A DNA stretch of 64,000 nucleotides from Tabrizicola caldifontis. GTDB lineage: Bacteria; Pseudomonadota; Alphaproteobacteria; Rhodobacterales; Rhodobacteraceae. The stretch spans positions 124,001 through 188,000 of the forward strand of contig NZ_SIJH01000003.1 of the NCBI RefSeq assembly GCF_004762095.1, in the 5' to 3' direction. Positions 55,021-63,048 of the stretch are shown piece by piece. The notes beneath the pieces were generated by a model that worked only from the letters and a program-made list of their open reading frames with translations, was not told the origin of the DNA and did no database searches. How positions within the stretch are numbered: the first letter of the stretch is position 1; each line of letters opens with the position of its first letter. The translations under genes and the position numbers were made by a program.

Positions 55021-55765
55021 GCCCCCCCTCCTTCCGCCGCGCGTCCTTCTCCTCGGCGGCACCACCGAGGCCGCCGCCATGGCTCGCGCGCTGGCCGAGG
55101 CCGGGGTGGAGGCGGTCTATTCCTACGCCGGACGGACCGAGGCCCCCGTGGCGCAGCCCCTGCCCGTCCGCATCGGCGGCTTCGGCGGGGCCGAGGGGCT
55201 GGCGGCCTATCTTCGGGCCGAGCGGATCACGCATCTCATCGACGCCACCCATCCCTTCGCCGCGCGGATGAGCCGGAACGCGGTGGAAGCCTGCGCGGCC
55301 ACGCAAACCCCGCTGATCGCGCTGGAGCGTGAGCCCTGGCAGGCTGGCGAGGGCGACCGCTGGACCCATGTCCCCGATGTCGCCGGGGCGGTTGCGGCCC
55401 TCGGACAGGCCCCGCAACGGGTGTTCCTCGCGATCGGTCGCCAGAGTCTTGATGCCTTCGCGGTGGCGCCGCAGCACCATTACCTCTTGCGGCTGGTGGA
55501 CCCGCCGACCGAACCGCTGCCTCTGCCACGGGCCGAGGCGGTGATCGCGCGGGGGCCCTTCACGGTTCAAGGCGACCTTGCCTTGTTGCGGGACCATGGC
55601 ATCGAGGTGATCGTGGCCAAGAACGCGGGCGGCGCGGGGGCAGAGGCCAAGCTGGTCGCCGCGCGGCAGTTGGGCCTGCCGGTCATCCTGATCGACCGGC
55701 CCCCGGTGCCGGAGCGTCGGGTGGCGAGGACCGTGGCCGAGGTGATGGGCTGGCTTGCCCGCTAG
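55019..55765 (+). CDS. cobK: Precorrin-6A reductase
   Basis: A 248-residue NADPH-dependent reductase giving precorrin-6B. RVLLLGGTTEAAAMARALAE is the nucleotide-binding start, YSYAGRTEAP, LIDATHPFAARMSRNAVEAC and FLAIGRQSLDAFAVAPQHHY, IVAKNAGGAGAEAKLVAARQ are CobK signatures. It is the only cob gene here on the plus strand. ATG 55019 shares bases with the cobL ATG; a GTG at 55043 is the only alternative and would cut into the conserved core. Confidence 0.94.
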   Translation: MPPLLPPRVLLLGGTTEAAAMARALAEAGVEAVYSYAGRTEAPVAQPLPVRIGGFGGAEGLAAYLRAERITHLIDATHPFAARMSRNAVEACAATQTPLIALEREPWQAGEGDRWTHVPDVAGAVAALGQAPQRVFLAIGRQSLDAFAVAPQHHYLLRLVDPPTEPLPLPRAEAVIARGPFTVQGDLALLRDHGIEVIVAKNAGGAGAEAKLVAARQLGLPVILIDRPPVPERRVARTVAEVMGWLAR

Positions 55766-55848
55766 GGGGCGGCTCGTCGAGCCCTTCGGGCACTCCTCGC
55801 TTACCGGCTCCGAGGAGGAACCGAAGTGAACGACGAGGCGCACGGTGA

Positions 55849-56583
55849 TCATTTGGCACTCCTGGGCGAATAGACCCAGCGCCCGACACGGCGGGTGGCG
55901 GAATTGCCGAGGATCACCACAGTGCGCATGTCGGCCATCTCGGGCGTGGCCTCACCGAGGGTGACGGTGGTCAGCCGTTGCTCGGGGGTGGAGACGGCAC
56001 GGGCGAAGGTGATGAGGCGGTTCGGCCCGCATTCCTCGCGCAGGGTGGCGAGGGCCTTCACGAACCCCTCCGGGCGGCTGGCCGAACGGGGGTTGTAGAA
56101 GGCCATGGCGAAATCGGCGCGGGCGGCGTGGCGCAGGCGGGTCTCGATGATTTCCCAGGGCTTCAGGTTGTCGGACAGGTTGATGCAGCAGAAATCGTGG
56201 CCAAGCGGTGCGCCTGCAGCGGCGGCGGCGGCAAGCATCGCGGTGATCCCGGGCAACACGCGGATGTCCAGCGCCTGCCAGTCCGCGCGACCCTCGAGCG
56301 CCTCGAACACGGCCGAGGCCATGGCGAAGACGCCGGGATCGCCGGAGGAGACGACGACGACGCGGCGGCCTTCGGCGGCCATCGCCAGCGCGGCGCGGGC
56401 GCGGTCGAGTTCGACGCGGTTGTCGGACGGGTGCAGCCTCAGCCCCTCGCGCGGCGCAACGCGGGCGACATAGGGGATGTAGCCGACAACATCCGTCGCC
56501 TCGGCCAGGGCGGCCGAGACCTCGGGCGTGACCAGCCGGTCGTCGCCGGGGCCGAGGCCCGCGATGGCCAGCCAGCCGCTCAT
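55849..56583 (-). CDS. cobJ: Precorrin-3B C17-methyltransferase
   Basis: A 244-residue enzyme that methylates C17 and contracts the ring to precorrin-4. GWLAIAGLGPGDDRLVTPEV, DVVGYIPYVARVAPREGLRL, VVVVSSGDPGVFAMASAVFE, PGITAMLAAAAAAGAPLGHD, FCCINLSDNLKPWEIIETRL are CobJ motifs. Its ATG overlaps the cobI stop. Convergent with cobK, 83 bases between the stops. Confidence 0.95.
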   Translation of the reverse strand: MSGWLAIAGLGPGDDRLVTPEVSAALAEATDVVGYIPYVARVAPREGLRLHPSDNRVELDRARAALAMAAEGRRVVVVSSGDPGVFAMASAVFEALEGRADWQALDIRVLPGITAMLAAAAAAGAPLGHDFCCINLSDNLKPWEIIETRLRHAARADFAMAFYNPRSASRPEGFVKALATLREECGPNRLITFARAVSTPEQRLTTVTLGEATPEMADMRTVVILGNSATRRVGRWVYSPRSAK

Positions 56584-57311
56584 TCCGGCAGCTCCGGGCG
56601 GCGGCCGTGGCCGTGGACGATCACGATAGCGAAATAGGGACAGTCGGCGGGATCGACCTCGGCAAGCCGCGCGACGCGCTGGTTCGGCATGGTGCCGCGT
56701 TCCACCAGCCAGGCGGCGTGCAGCCGGCCCGCCCGTTCCAGCGCGCGGCGGACGCGGGGCAGGTTGCGGCCGGTTTTCATGATGACCAGCGCATCGGCCT
56801 GTTCCATGTGGCGGACGAGGTCGTCTTCGGGCAGCGTGCCCATCAAGACCGTCAGCACATCGTCACCCCAGGTGATCGGCGTGTCGGTGGCGGTCCAGCA
56901 GCCGGTCATCCCGGTGATACCGGGGATCACCTCGACCGGCACCCGGCCCTGCAGGCGCGAATGGAGGTGCATGAAGCTGCCGTAGAAGAACGGATCACCC
57001 TCGCAGAGCACGACGACATCCTCGGTCTCTGCCAGCGCGGCGAGGCGGTTCGCCCAGTCGTCGTAGAAATGCGCCAGCGCCTCGATGTAGCCGGGGCTGT
57101 CGAAGGGAAGTTCCGTGGTGACGGGGTATTCCATCGGGTATTCGATGGCATCGGGGGGGAGCATCCCCTCGACGATCCGGCGCGCCTGACCGGCGCGGCC
57201 TTCCTTGCGGAAATAGGCGACATGTTTCGCCGCGCCGATGGTGCGGGCGGCCTTGAGGCTCATCAGCTCCGGGTCGCCGGGGCCGAGGCCCGCACAGATC
57301 ACGCGGCCCAT
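56580..57311 (-). CDS. cobI: Precorrin-2 C20-methyltransferase
   Basis: A 243-residue enzyme giving precorrin-3A. MGRVICAGLGPGDPELMSLK, VAYFRKEGRAGQARRIVEGM, LCEGDPFFYGSFMHLHSRL, VEVIPGITGMTGCWTATDTP are the methylase motifs. ATG 57311. The 5' region carries a paired GC-rich palindrome before cobH's end. Confidence 0.95.
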   Translation of the reverse strand: MGRVICAGLGPGDPELMSLKAARTIGAAKHVAYFRKEGRAGQARRIVEGMLPPDAIEYPMEYPVTTELPFDSPGYIEALAHFYDDWANRLAALAETEDVVVLCEGDPFFYGSFMHLHSRLQGRVPVEVIPGITGMTGCWTATDTPITWGDDVLTVLMGTLPEDDLVRHMEQADALVIMKTGRNLPRVRRALERAGRLHAAWLVERGTMPNQRVARLAEVDPADCPYFAIVIVHGHGRRPELPE

Positions 57312-57340
57312 GTGCGGCCCCCTTTCCGGGCGCGGTTGAG

Positions 57341-57488
57341 CCCCCCACCCCCATCCCCTCCCCACAGGGGGGAGGGGAGGCGCGGAGTCGGCGAAGTCCG
57401 GGCCATGGACGATCGGGTTTGTGCGCGCGGGTTGCCCGGGGCATTTCCCCTCCCCCCCGTGGGGAGGGGAGAGGGGTGGGGGGCACGG
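57341..57488. repeat. Paired GC-rich palindrome (REPIN-like), cobH-cobI gap
   Basis: Left arm CCCCCCACCCCCATCCCCTC followed by ACAGGGGGGAGGGG, a ~65-base spacer, then right arm CCCCTCCCCCCCGTGGGGAG, GGGAGAGGGGTGGGGGG. The two hairpins are inverted relative to each other. Occupies most of the gap between the two genes. Confidence 0.75.
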
Positions 57489-57513
57489 CATGGATCAGGC
57501 ATGACGGCCATGG

Positions 57514-58143
57514 TCATTCCTTTCTCGATGCCAAGGCATTGACGGCCGCCACGGTGATCGCGCTGCCACCGAGGCGGCCCTTGACGATGAGGCTAGGGGC
57601 CGGAGGGGCCGCCATCAGCGCATCCTTCGACTCGGCGGCGCCGACGAAGCCCACGGGGCAGCCGATGATCGCGGCGGGGCGGGGGCAGGCGGGGTCTTCC
57701 AGCATGTTCAGAAGGTGGAACAGCGCGGTGGGCGCATTGCCGATGGCGACCACCGCCCCGGCCAGATGCGGTCGCCACAGTTCCAGGGCGGCGGCGGAGC
57801 GGGTGTTCTGCATCTCTTTCGCCAGCGTGGGAACCTTGGGGTCGTGCAGGGTGCAGATCACCGGGTTGTCCTTTGGAAGGCGGGCGCGGGTGATGCCCTC
57901 GCTGACCATGCGCGCGTCGCAAAGGATTGGCGCGCCGTCTTCAAGCGCGGCCCGGGCGGCGATGGCCATGCCGGGGGTGAAGCGGATGTGCGGGGCAAGT
58001 TCAACCATCCCGGCGGCGTGGATCATGCGGACGGCGACGACCTCTTCCTCGGGTGTGAAGCGGGCGAGGTCGGCCTCGGCCCGGATCATGGCGAAGCTTT
58101 GCAGATAGATTGCGGCGCCATCGGTTTCATAGACGTGGGGCAT
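57514..58143 (-). CDS. cobH: Precorrin-8X methylmutase
   Basis: A 209-residue enzyme moving the C11 methyl to C12 to give hydrogenobyrinic acid. The catalytic His is in MVRMIHAAGMVE-type VAVRMIHAAGMVELAPHIRF; ILCDARMVSEGITRARLP and AIIGCPVGFVGAAESKDALM are conserved. Overlaps the cobG 3' end by 17 bases. Confidence 0.95.
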   Translation of the reverse strand: MPHVYETDGAAIYLQSFAMIRAEADLARFTPEEEVVAVRMIHAAGMVELAPHIRFTPGMAIAARAALEDGAPILCDARMVSEGITRARLPKDNPVICTLHDPKVPTLAKEMQNTRSAAALELWRPHLAGAVVAIGNAPTALFHLLNMLEDPACPRPAAIIGCPVGFVGAAESKDALMAAPPAPSLIVKGRLGGSAITVAAVNALASRKE

Positions 58144-59413
58144 GGGTGGCCTTCAGGTGGTCTGGGATCGCCTGCGCAGGAAGGCTGCGCAGGCTGGGCG
58201 TGTCATGGGCGGTGCCGTTCCGGATCAGGTCGTAGCCCTGGCCGGTGGCGGTGAGGGTCAGGGGCGCGGGGCCGGGATGGGCGCAACCCTTGGCGCAGCC
58301 GGAGATGTGCAGGGTCTGGCCGGGCGCAAGATGTGGGGCGAGCTGGCGGGCGAGGGTGCGGGTATCGCCCAGCCCCTGCGGGCAGGCCGGGGCGCCGGTG
58401 CAGGCAGTGATCCGCAAGAGCGGTTCCGAGATGTCGGTGATGAGGCCGGGGATGGCCGGAAGTTCGGTCGCACCGGCGATCAGGAGCATGCGCCAGGGCG
58501 TCGGGCGGATCTCGTGCCCAAGGGCGGCGAGGGCGCGAAGGGTTCCGGCGCGCATCTGGCCGAAGGCGAGCGCGAAGAGGGCGCCGTCGGAGTGCAGACC
58601 GGGGCCGGGCGTCGGCAGCGGCTTGGCCGGGGCAAGGGTGCAGTTGGGTGGGACGATGCCACGAGCGATGAGGGCCGCCATGCGCCCCCGGCCATCGGTG
58701 ATGCCGCCACTGGCGACGAACCAGTCGGCCATGGCGATGGCGTCTGCGGCGAGGTCGGTGACGGGCTGCCCGAAAGGGAAGCCATCGGGGCGCAGGATCA
58801 GGCTGCCGTCTGCGCTGCGCTCGACGCGGATGTCGGCGGAGGCACCCGTCAGGACGGGGCGCGGGCCGGTGTCCAGCGCGAAACCGAACTTGCCGGGCAG
58901 TTTCGGCATACGGGCAAGGGCGGCCGTCAGGGTTGTCGCAAGGCTGTCGGTGTCGGCCTCTGATCCCGACGGGTGCCCCCCCTCCCCATCCCTCCCCCAC
59001 CCTGGGGGGAGGGAGGCCCCCGGGGCGAGCGTTGCGCAGACCTGTCTGGCCGGATGGCTCCCCTCCCCCGCGTGGGGAGGGAGGTATAGGGAGGGGGGGC
59101 TGGTCCGGAAGGGCGTGACGATGAGGTTGCGGAGGGTTTCGGTCTCGACGTCGGGGTCGATCAGGCCCTGGGCGCGGAGGTCGTCGATGAGGTGCGGGTG
59201 CGAGGCCTCGGTCACGCCGCGCAGTTGCAGGTTGGCGCGGGCAGAGAGGTCGATGATGCCGTTGCCGTGGGTTTCGGACGCTGTCGCTATGGCTGCGGCT
59301 TGCTGCAGGGTCAGGCGGCCCATAGGCGGACGGATGCGCACGACGAGGCCGTCGCCGGATTGCATCGGGCGGAGGGCACCGGGGCACCAGCCCTTGATCT
59401 CCCAGGCGGTCAT
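58127..59413 (-). CDS. cobG: Precorrin-3B synthase, with an in-frame repeat insertion
   Basis: A 428-residue sulfite-reductase-like Fe-S monooxygenase that uses O2 to make precorrin-3B. KGWCPGALRPMQSGDGLVVR is the N-terminal signature, NLQLRGVTEASHPHLIDDL follows, and the C-terminal cluster site is CTGAPACPQG with SGCAKGCAHPGPAPLTL. Residues about 104-150 (SPPSLYLPPHAGEGSHPARQ ... PPGWGRDGEGGHPSG) are a Pro/Gly-rich insert that corresponds to the palindromic repeat at 58974-59100; without it the length would be normal. Confidence 0.93.
   Translation of the reverse strand: MTAWEIKGWCPGALRPMQSGDGLVVRIRPPMGRLTLQQAAAIATASETHGNGIIDLSARANLQLRGVTEASHPHLIDDLRAQGLIDPDVETETLRNLIVTPFRTSPPSLYLPPHAGEGSHPARQVCATLAPGASLPPGWGRDGEGGHPSGSEADTDSLATTLTAALARMPKLPGKFGFALDTGPRPVLTGASADIRVERSADGSLILRPDGFPFGQPVTDLAADAIAMADWFVASGGITDGRGRMAALIARGIVPPNCTLAPAKPLPTPGPGLHSDGALFALAFGQMRAGTLRALAALGHEIRPTPWRMLLIAGATELPAIPGLITDISEPLLRITACTGAPACPQGLGDTRTLARQLAPHLAPGQTLHISGCAKGCAHPGPAPLTLTATGQGYDLIRNGTAHDTPSLRSLPAQAIPDHLKATHAPRL
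58974..59100. repeat. Paired GC-rich palindrome inside cobG
   Basis: Left arm CCCCCCCTCCCCATCCCTCC, CCCACCCTGGGGGGAGGG; spacer ~35 bases; right arm CTCCCCTCCCCCGCGTGGGG, AGGGAGGTATAGGGAGGGGG. Lies in frame within the gene with no stop codon. Confidence 0.75.
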
Positions 59414-59444
59414 GCGGCGGCCCCTCGGGTTCGGGCAGTTGTTG

Positions 59445-59534
59445 AAAGGAGCGCGTTCCGCGCGCGCCTTTTGTCTCGCCTCTGCGCGCGAAGAGCGCGC
59501 AACCGGCTCGGGTGGCCTCCGGCGGGGATATTTG
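59445..59534 (+). repeat. Dispersed ~95-bp repeat, copy A
   Basis: Reads AAAGGAGCGCGTTCCGCGCG, TGTCTCGCCTCTGCGCGCG, GCGCAACCGGCTCGG, GGCCTCCGGCGGGGATATTT. Same family as 53389-53483 in the opposite orientation. Fills the gap between cobG and cobN. Confidence 0.8.
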
Positions 59535-59555
59535 CGAACGGAAGAAATGCCGGGG

Positions 59556-62500
59556 TCATGCGGCACCATCCAGCCGGGCAGCGATGGAGTTGCGGCGCGT
59601 CTGCCATAGACCCGCATCGCGCAGGCGGCGGAAGAGGTCTTCCATCGCGGCAAGTGCCGCGGGGTTCTCGCGCGCGAGGAAGTCGCGGACTTCGTCGCGG
59701 CCCAGGGTGGCCTCGTGGTAGAGGTCGAAGAGGTGCGGCGGGACGACCTGGGCCAGATGCGCGAAGGCCGCCATGTGGTCGAGGGTGGCGGCGATCTCAG
59801 CGCCGCCCCGGAAGCCGTGGTGCATCATGCCTTCCGCCCAGTGCGGATTGGCGGCGCGGGCGCGCACGACCCGCGCGATTTCCTCGGTGAGGGTGCGGGC
59901 TTGCGGCGTGTCAGGGCGGGTCGCGTCGATGTGGTAGAGGGTGGGTTTCGCGCCGCCCAGCCTGGCCACGGCGGCCGCGAAGCCGGCCTCGTGCGCGGCG
60001 TAGTCGGCGGCGATCAGGACATCGGTTTCGGGCAGATCCTGGGCATGGACGAAGCTGTCGGCGGCGAGGACGCGGGCTTCGAGCGCGGCGCGGGCCTCAT
60101 GGGACTGGCCGTCGGGACCGATGGCCCAGGAGGACGCGGTGAGCCAGGCTTCGCCCGCGGCGGCGCGGGCCTCGTCTGTGAAGGTGTCGGCGGCGGTGCC
60201 CATGCCCAGGCCGTAGAGGCCGGGCTTCGGGCCGAAGACCCGCGCGGTGCGGGTGATGTAGGGGTTGTCCTCGGGGGGTTCGTCGCGGCCGGAAAGGGCC
60301 TCGGCGCCGGCTTCGAAGAGTTGCGCGAGGCCGGGGAAGACGTCGCGGAAGAGGCCGGAGACGCGGAGGGTCACGTCGATCCTCGGCCGGCCGAGCAGCG
60401 CCAGGGGAATCACCTCGAAGCCCGAGACCCTGGCCGAGCCGTCGTCCCATCTGGGCGCGAGGCCCGCGAGGTGCAGGGCCATCGCGAATTCCTCGCCCGC
60501 CGTGCGCATCGTGGCGCTGCCCCAGAGGTCGACGACCAGCCCGCGCGGATAGTCGCCGTGGTCCTGCAGGTGGCGTCGGATCAGTTCTTCGGCCAGCTTG
60601 ACGCCCTGGGCATGGGCGTTGCGGCTGGGCACGGCGCGGGGATCGACACTGAACAGGTTGCGCCCGGTGGGCAGCACGTCGCTGCGACCCCGGTGGGGAG
60701 AGCCTGCAGGCCCGGGGGCGACGCGGTGGCCGCTCAGTGCGGCGAGAAGGCCGTCGCGTTCCCCTGCCCCGTCGCCGAAGATGTGGAGGCCTTGGCCGAA
60801 CTGGCTTTCCTTCAGGTCGCAGACGAAGCGGTCGATCCGGGTGATCGCCTCGGCCGGGGTAGCGTGGACTGGCAGGCCGAGGTCGGCCGCAACACCGGAG
60901 GCCGCAGCCTCATCGCGGATTGCCGAGATCAAACGGTTGCGCCGGGCGGGATCCAGCCCGTCGGCGGTGGAATACTCATCCAGCAGCCGCTCCAGCCGAT
61001 GCAGTTCCGGTGGCAGGCAGGACTGTGCCAGCGGCGGCGGCAGGTGGCCCAGCGTGACGGCGCCGATCCGGCGTTTCGCCTGCGCGGCCTCGCCGGGGTC
61101 GTTGACGATGAACGGGTAGATGACCGGGGTGGGTCCAAGCAGCGCCTCGGGCCAGCACGTGTCGGACAGCGCGACGGACTTGCCCGGCAGCCATTCCAGC
61201 GTGCCATGCGCGCCCATATGGATCAGGGCATGCAGGCGCTCCGACCGCAGCCAGAGATAGAAGGCGACATAACCGTGGCGCGGCGTGCGCGAGAGGTCGT
61301 GATAGTCGCTGTCCCGCGTCGCGACCTCGCCGCGTTCGGGTTGCAGGGCCACAAGCACGTGACCGCGGCGGGTCGCAGGGAAGTGGAAGGCGCCATCACG
61401 GACCAAGGGGTCGGCGGCGGGGTCGCCCCAGGCGCGATGCAGGTCGTCGCGCAGCGATTCGGGCAGGCATTGCAGCGACGCAAGGTAATCGACCAGCGGC
61501 CAGGACAGCGTCTCGCCCAGCGCCTGCGGCAGCGGGGCGCCGGGGGCGGTGGCATAGCCATGCGCGGCCAGTGTTTCCAGCACCCGCTCGGTCGAGGCCA
61601 GCGCGTCGAGGCCCACCGCATGGGCCGTCTGATGCGCCCGGCCGGGGTAGGTGGACAGGATGATCGCCAGCTGCCGCTCGGCAGCGGGGGTGGCGGCCAG
61701 GCGGTGCCAATGCGTCACCCGGTCCACCACCGCGCTGATGCGGCCGGCATCGGCATGGTGGGCAAAGCGCGAGAACTGAAGCGCCGGGTGGCGCTTGCCC
61801 GGGCTCTTGTGGCTGACGATCCCGGCGAACAGCCGGCCATCGACTTCGGGCAGCACCACATGCATCGCCAGATCGGCGGGCGACAGGCCCCGCTCGGATG
61901 CGGCCCAGTCGCGGCGGCGGGCGGTGGACAGGGCAACCTGGAACACCGGGCAGGATGCCGCGTCGAAGGGCGTGCGGCCCGCATCGTCGCGGGCCGAAAA
62001 GGCCGTGGCGTTCACGATCGCCACAGGCGCGCATTGCGACAGATGCGCCGACAGCCAGTCGGCCACGCCGGGCGCCTTCAGGCTGGGGACGAAGGCGCCG
62101 AGGGCGGCAAAGCCTGCCTCGCGGAAGGCCCGGATCAGCGCATCCACCGGGCCGGTGTCACCCGCGGTCAGATAGCTGCGGTAGAAGGTGACGAGGACGG
62201 AGCCTTTGGCAGGCCCCCCCCCCTCCCCATCCCGCCCGAACGCGGGGGGGAGGAAGCCGCGGATGGCGGTGTCGCGATGTTCCTGTGGCGGCGTCTGGGG
62301 AGGAGCGTCGGCGGCCTGGTGCCTCCCCTCCCCCTCTGTGGGGAGGGGATGGGGGTGGGGGGCCTCCGGCGCGGGAATGACCCCGCGCTCGGGATCGTAG
62401 AACCCCATCTGCGGCACGGTCTTGTCGCCCATCACCGGGGCGGCGTAGATGCCGGCGGCCAGCGCCAGTTGCGCCAGCGCGGCATGGGCGGCGACGGCGC

Positions 62501-62942
62501 CCCCCTCGTCGCAGAGCGCCTGCAGCCGGCGCAGGGTCGATACGGGCAGGGTGGACAGTTCGTCCAGGCGCGGGTCGAGGCGGCCGTCGGCGGGCAGAAC
62601 CGCCAGCGCCATGCCGTTGCGGCGGGCCAGATCCTGCAACGTAGCCAGTCCATAGGACCAGTAGGCCTCGCCCCCGATCAGGCGCACCAGCACCGCCTTC
62701 GCGCCGGACAGCGTGCGTTCGGCATAGGTATCGACCGAGACGGGATGTTTCAGCGCGACAAGGTTGGCCAGCCGCACCGAAGGCGCGTCGCCCGCGCGCG
62801 ACATGCGTTCATAGCCCGCCGCGAAGGCGCCGAGGTCGCTGTCGGAGAAGGACAGCACCACCAGATCGGCCGGTTCCTGGCCAAGGTCGAAGGGCGTCTC
62901 GGTTTCCTCCAGCCCGTGGCTTTCGCGGAAGACGACATGCAT
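59556..62942 (-). CDS. cobN: Cobaltochelatase subunit CobN, with an in-frame repeat insertion
   Basis: A 1128-residue large subunit of the ATP-dependent aerobic cobalt chelatase (with CobS and CobT, not in the window), related to ChlH/BchH. Conserved blocks include PHRGRSDVLPTGRNLFSVDP, YVAFYLWLRSERLHALIHMG, AHGTLEWLPGKSVALSD, GLVVDLWGSATMRTAGEEFA and MMHHGFRGGAEIAATLDHM. Residues about 192-245 (PEAPHPHPLPTEGEGRHQAA ... FGRDGEGGGPAKG) are the repeat insertion; PERGVIP and VLVTFYRSYLTAGDTGPVDA on either side normally adjoin more closely. Otherwise complete. Confidence 0.95.
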   Translation of the reverse strand: MHVVFRESHGLEETETPFDLGQEPADLVVLSFSDSDLGAFAAGYERMSRAGDAPSVRLANLVALKHPVSVDTYAERTLSGAKAVLVRLIGGEAYWSYGLATLQDLARRNGMALAVLPADGRLDPRLDELSTLPVSTLRRLQALCDEGGAVAAHAALAQLALAAGIYAAPVMGDKTVPQMGFYDPERGVIPAPEAPHPHPLPTEGEGRHQAADAPPQTPPQEHRDTAIRGFLPPAFGRDGEGGGPAKGSVLVTFYRSYLTAGDTGPVDALIRAFREAGFAALGAFVPSLKAPGVADWLSAHLSQCAPVAIVNATAFSARDDAGRTPFDAASCPVFQVALSTARRRDWAASERGLSPADLAMHVVLPEVDGRLFAGIVSHKSPGKRHPALQFSRFAHHADAGRISAVVDRVTHWHRLAATPAAERQLAIILSTYPGRAHQTAHAVGLDALASTERVLETLAAHGYATAPGAPLPQALGETLSWPLVDYLASLQCLPESLRDDLHRAWGDPAADPLVRDGAFHFPATRRGHVLVALQPERGEVATRDSDYHDLSRTPRHGYVAFYLWLRSERLHALIHMGAHGTLEWLPGKSVALSDTCWPEALLGPTPVIYPFIVNDPGEAAQAKRRIGAVTLGHLPPPLAQSCLPPELHRLERLLDEYSTADGLDPARRNRLISAIRDEAAASGVAADLGLPVHATPAEAITRIDRFVCDLKESQFGQGLHIFGDGAGERDGLLAALSGHRVAPGPAGSPHRGRSDVLPTGRNLFSVDPRAVPSRNAHAQGVKLAEELIRRHLQDHGDYPRGLVVDLWGSATMRTAGEEFAMALHLAGLAPRWDDGSARVSGFEVIPLALLGRPRIDVTLRVSGLFRDVFPGLAQLFEAGAEALSGRDEPPEDNPYITRTARVFGPKPGLYGLGMGTAADTFTDEARAAAGEAWLTASSWAIGPDGQSHEARAALEARVLAADSFVHAQDLPETDVLIAADYAAHEAGFAAAVARLGGAKPTLYHIDATRPDTPQARTLTEEIARVVRARAANPHWAEGMMHHGFRGGAEIAATLDHMAAFAHLAQVVPPHLFDLYHEATLGRDEVRDFLARENPAALAAMEDLFRRLRDAGLWQTRRNSIAARLDGAA
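62212..62367. repeat. Paired GC-rich palindrome inside cobN
   Basis: Left arm CCCCCCCCCCTCCCCATCCC, GCCCGAACGCGGGGGGGAGG; spacer ~60 bases; right arm CCTCCCCTCCCCCTCTGTGG, GGAGGGGATGGGGGTGGGGG. In frame, no stop, matching the extra residues of the protein. Confidence 0.75.
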
Positions 62943-62964
62943 CGCTCAGGCCTCCGACAGGGGC

Positions 62965-63012
62965 GAGCCCCCCCACCCCGCGCCTCCCACACGGCAGGGG
63001 GAGGGAGGTGCC
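62965..63012. repeat. Single GC-rich palindrome, cobW-cobN gap
   Basis: AGCCCCCCCACCCCGCGCCT, CCCACACGGCAGGGGGAGGG: one stem of the same family, between the cobN start and cobW stop. Confidence 0.6.
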
Positions 63013-63048
63013 CGGTGCCCGAGGCATGGGATAGGGCGATCCATAGTG

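Noticed and set aside
57341-57488. Possible CRISPR array from the GC-rich repeats
   Set aside because: The elements are palindrome pairs of variable sequence without equal spacers, a leader or cas genes.
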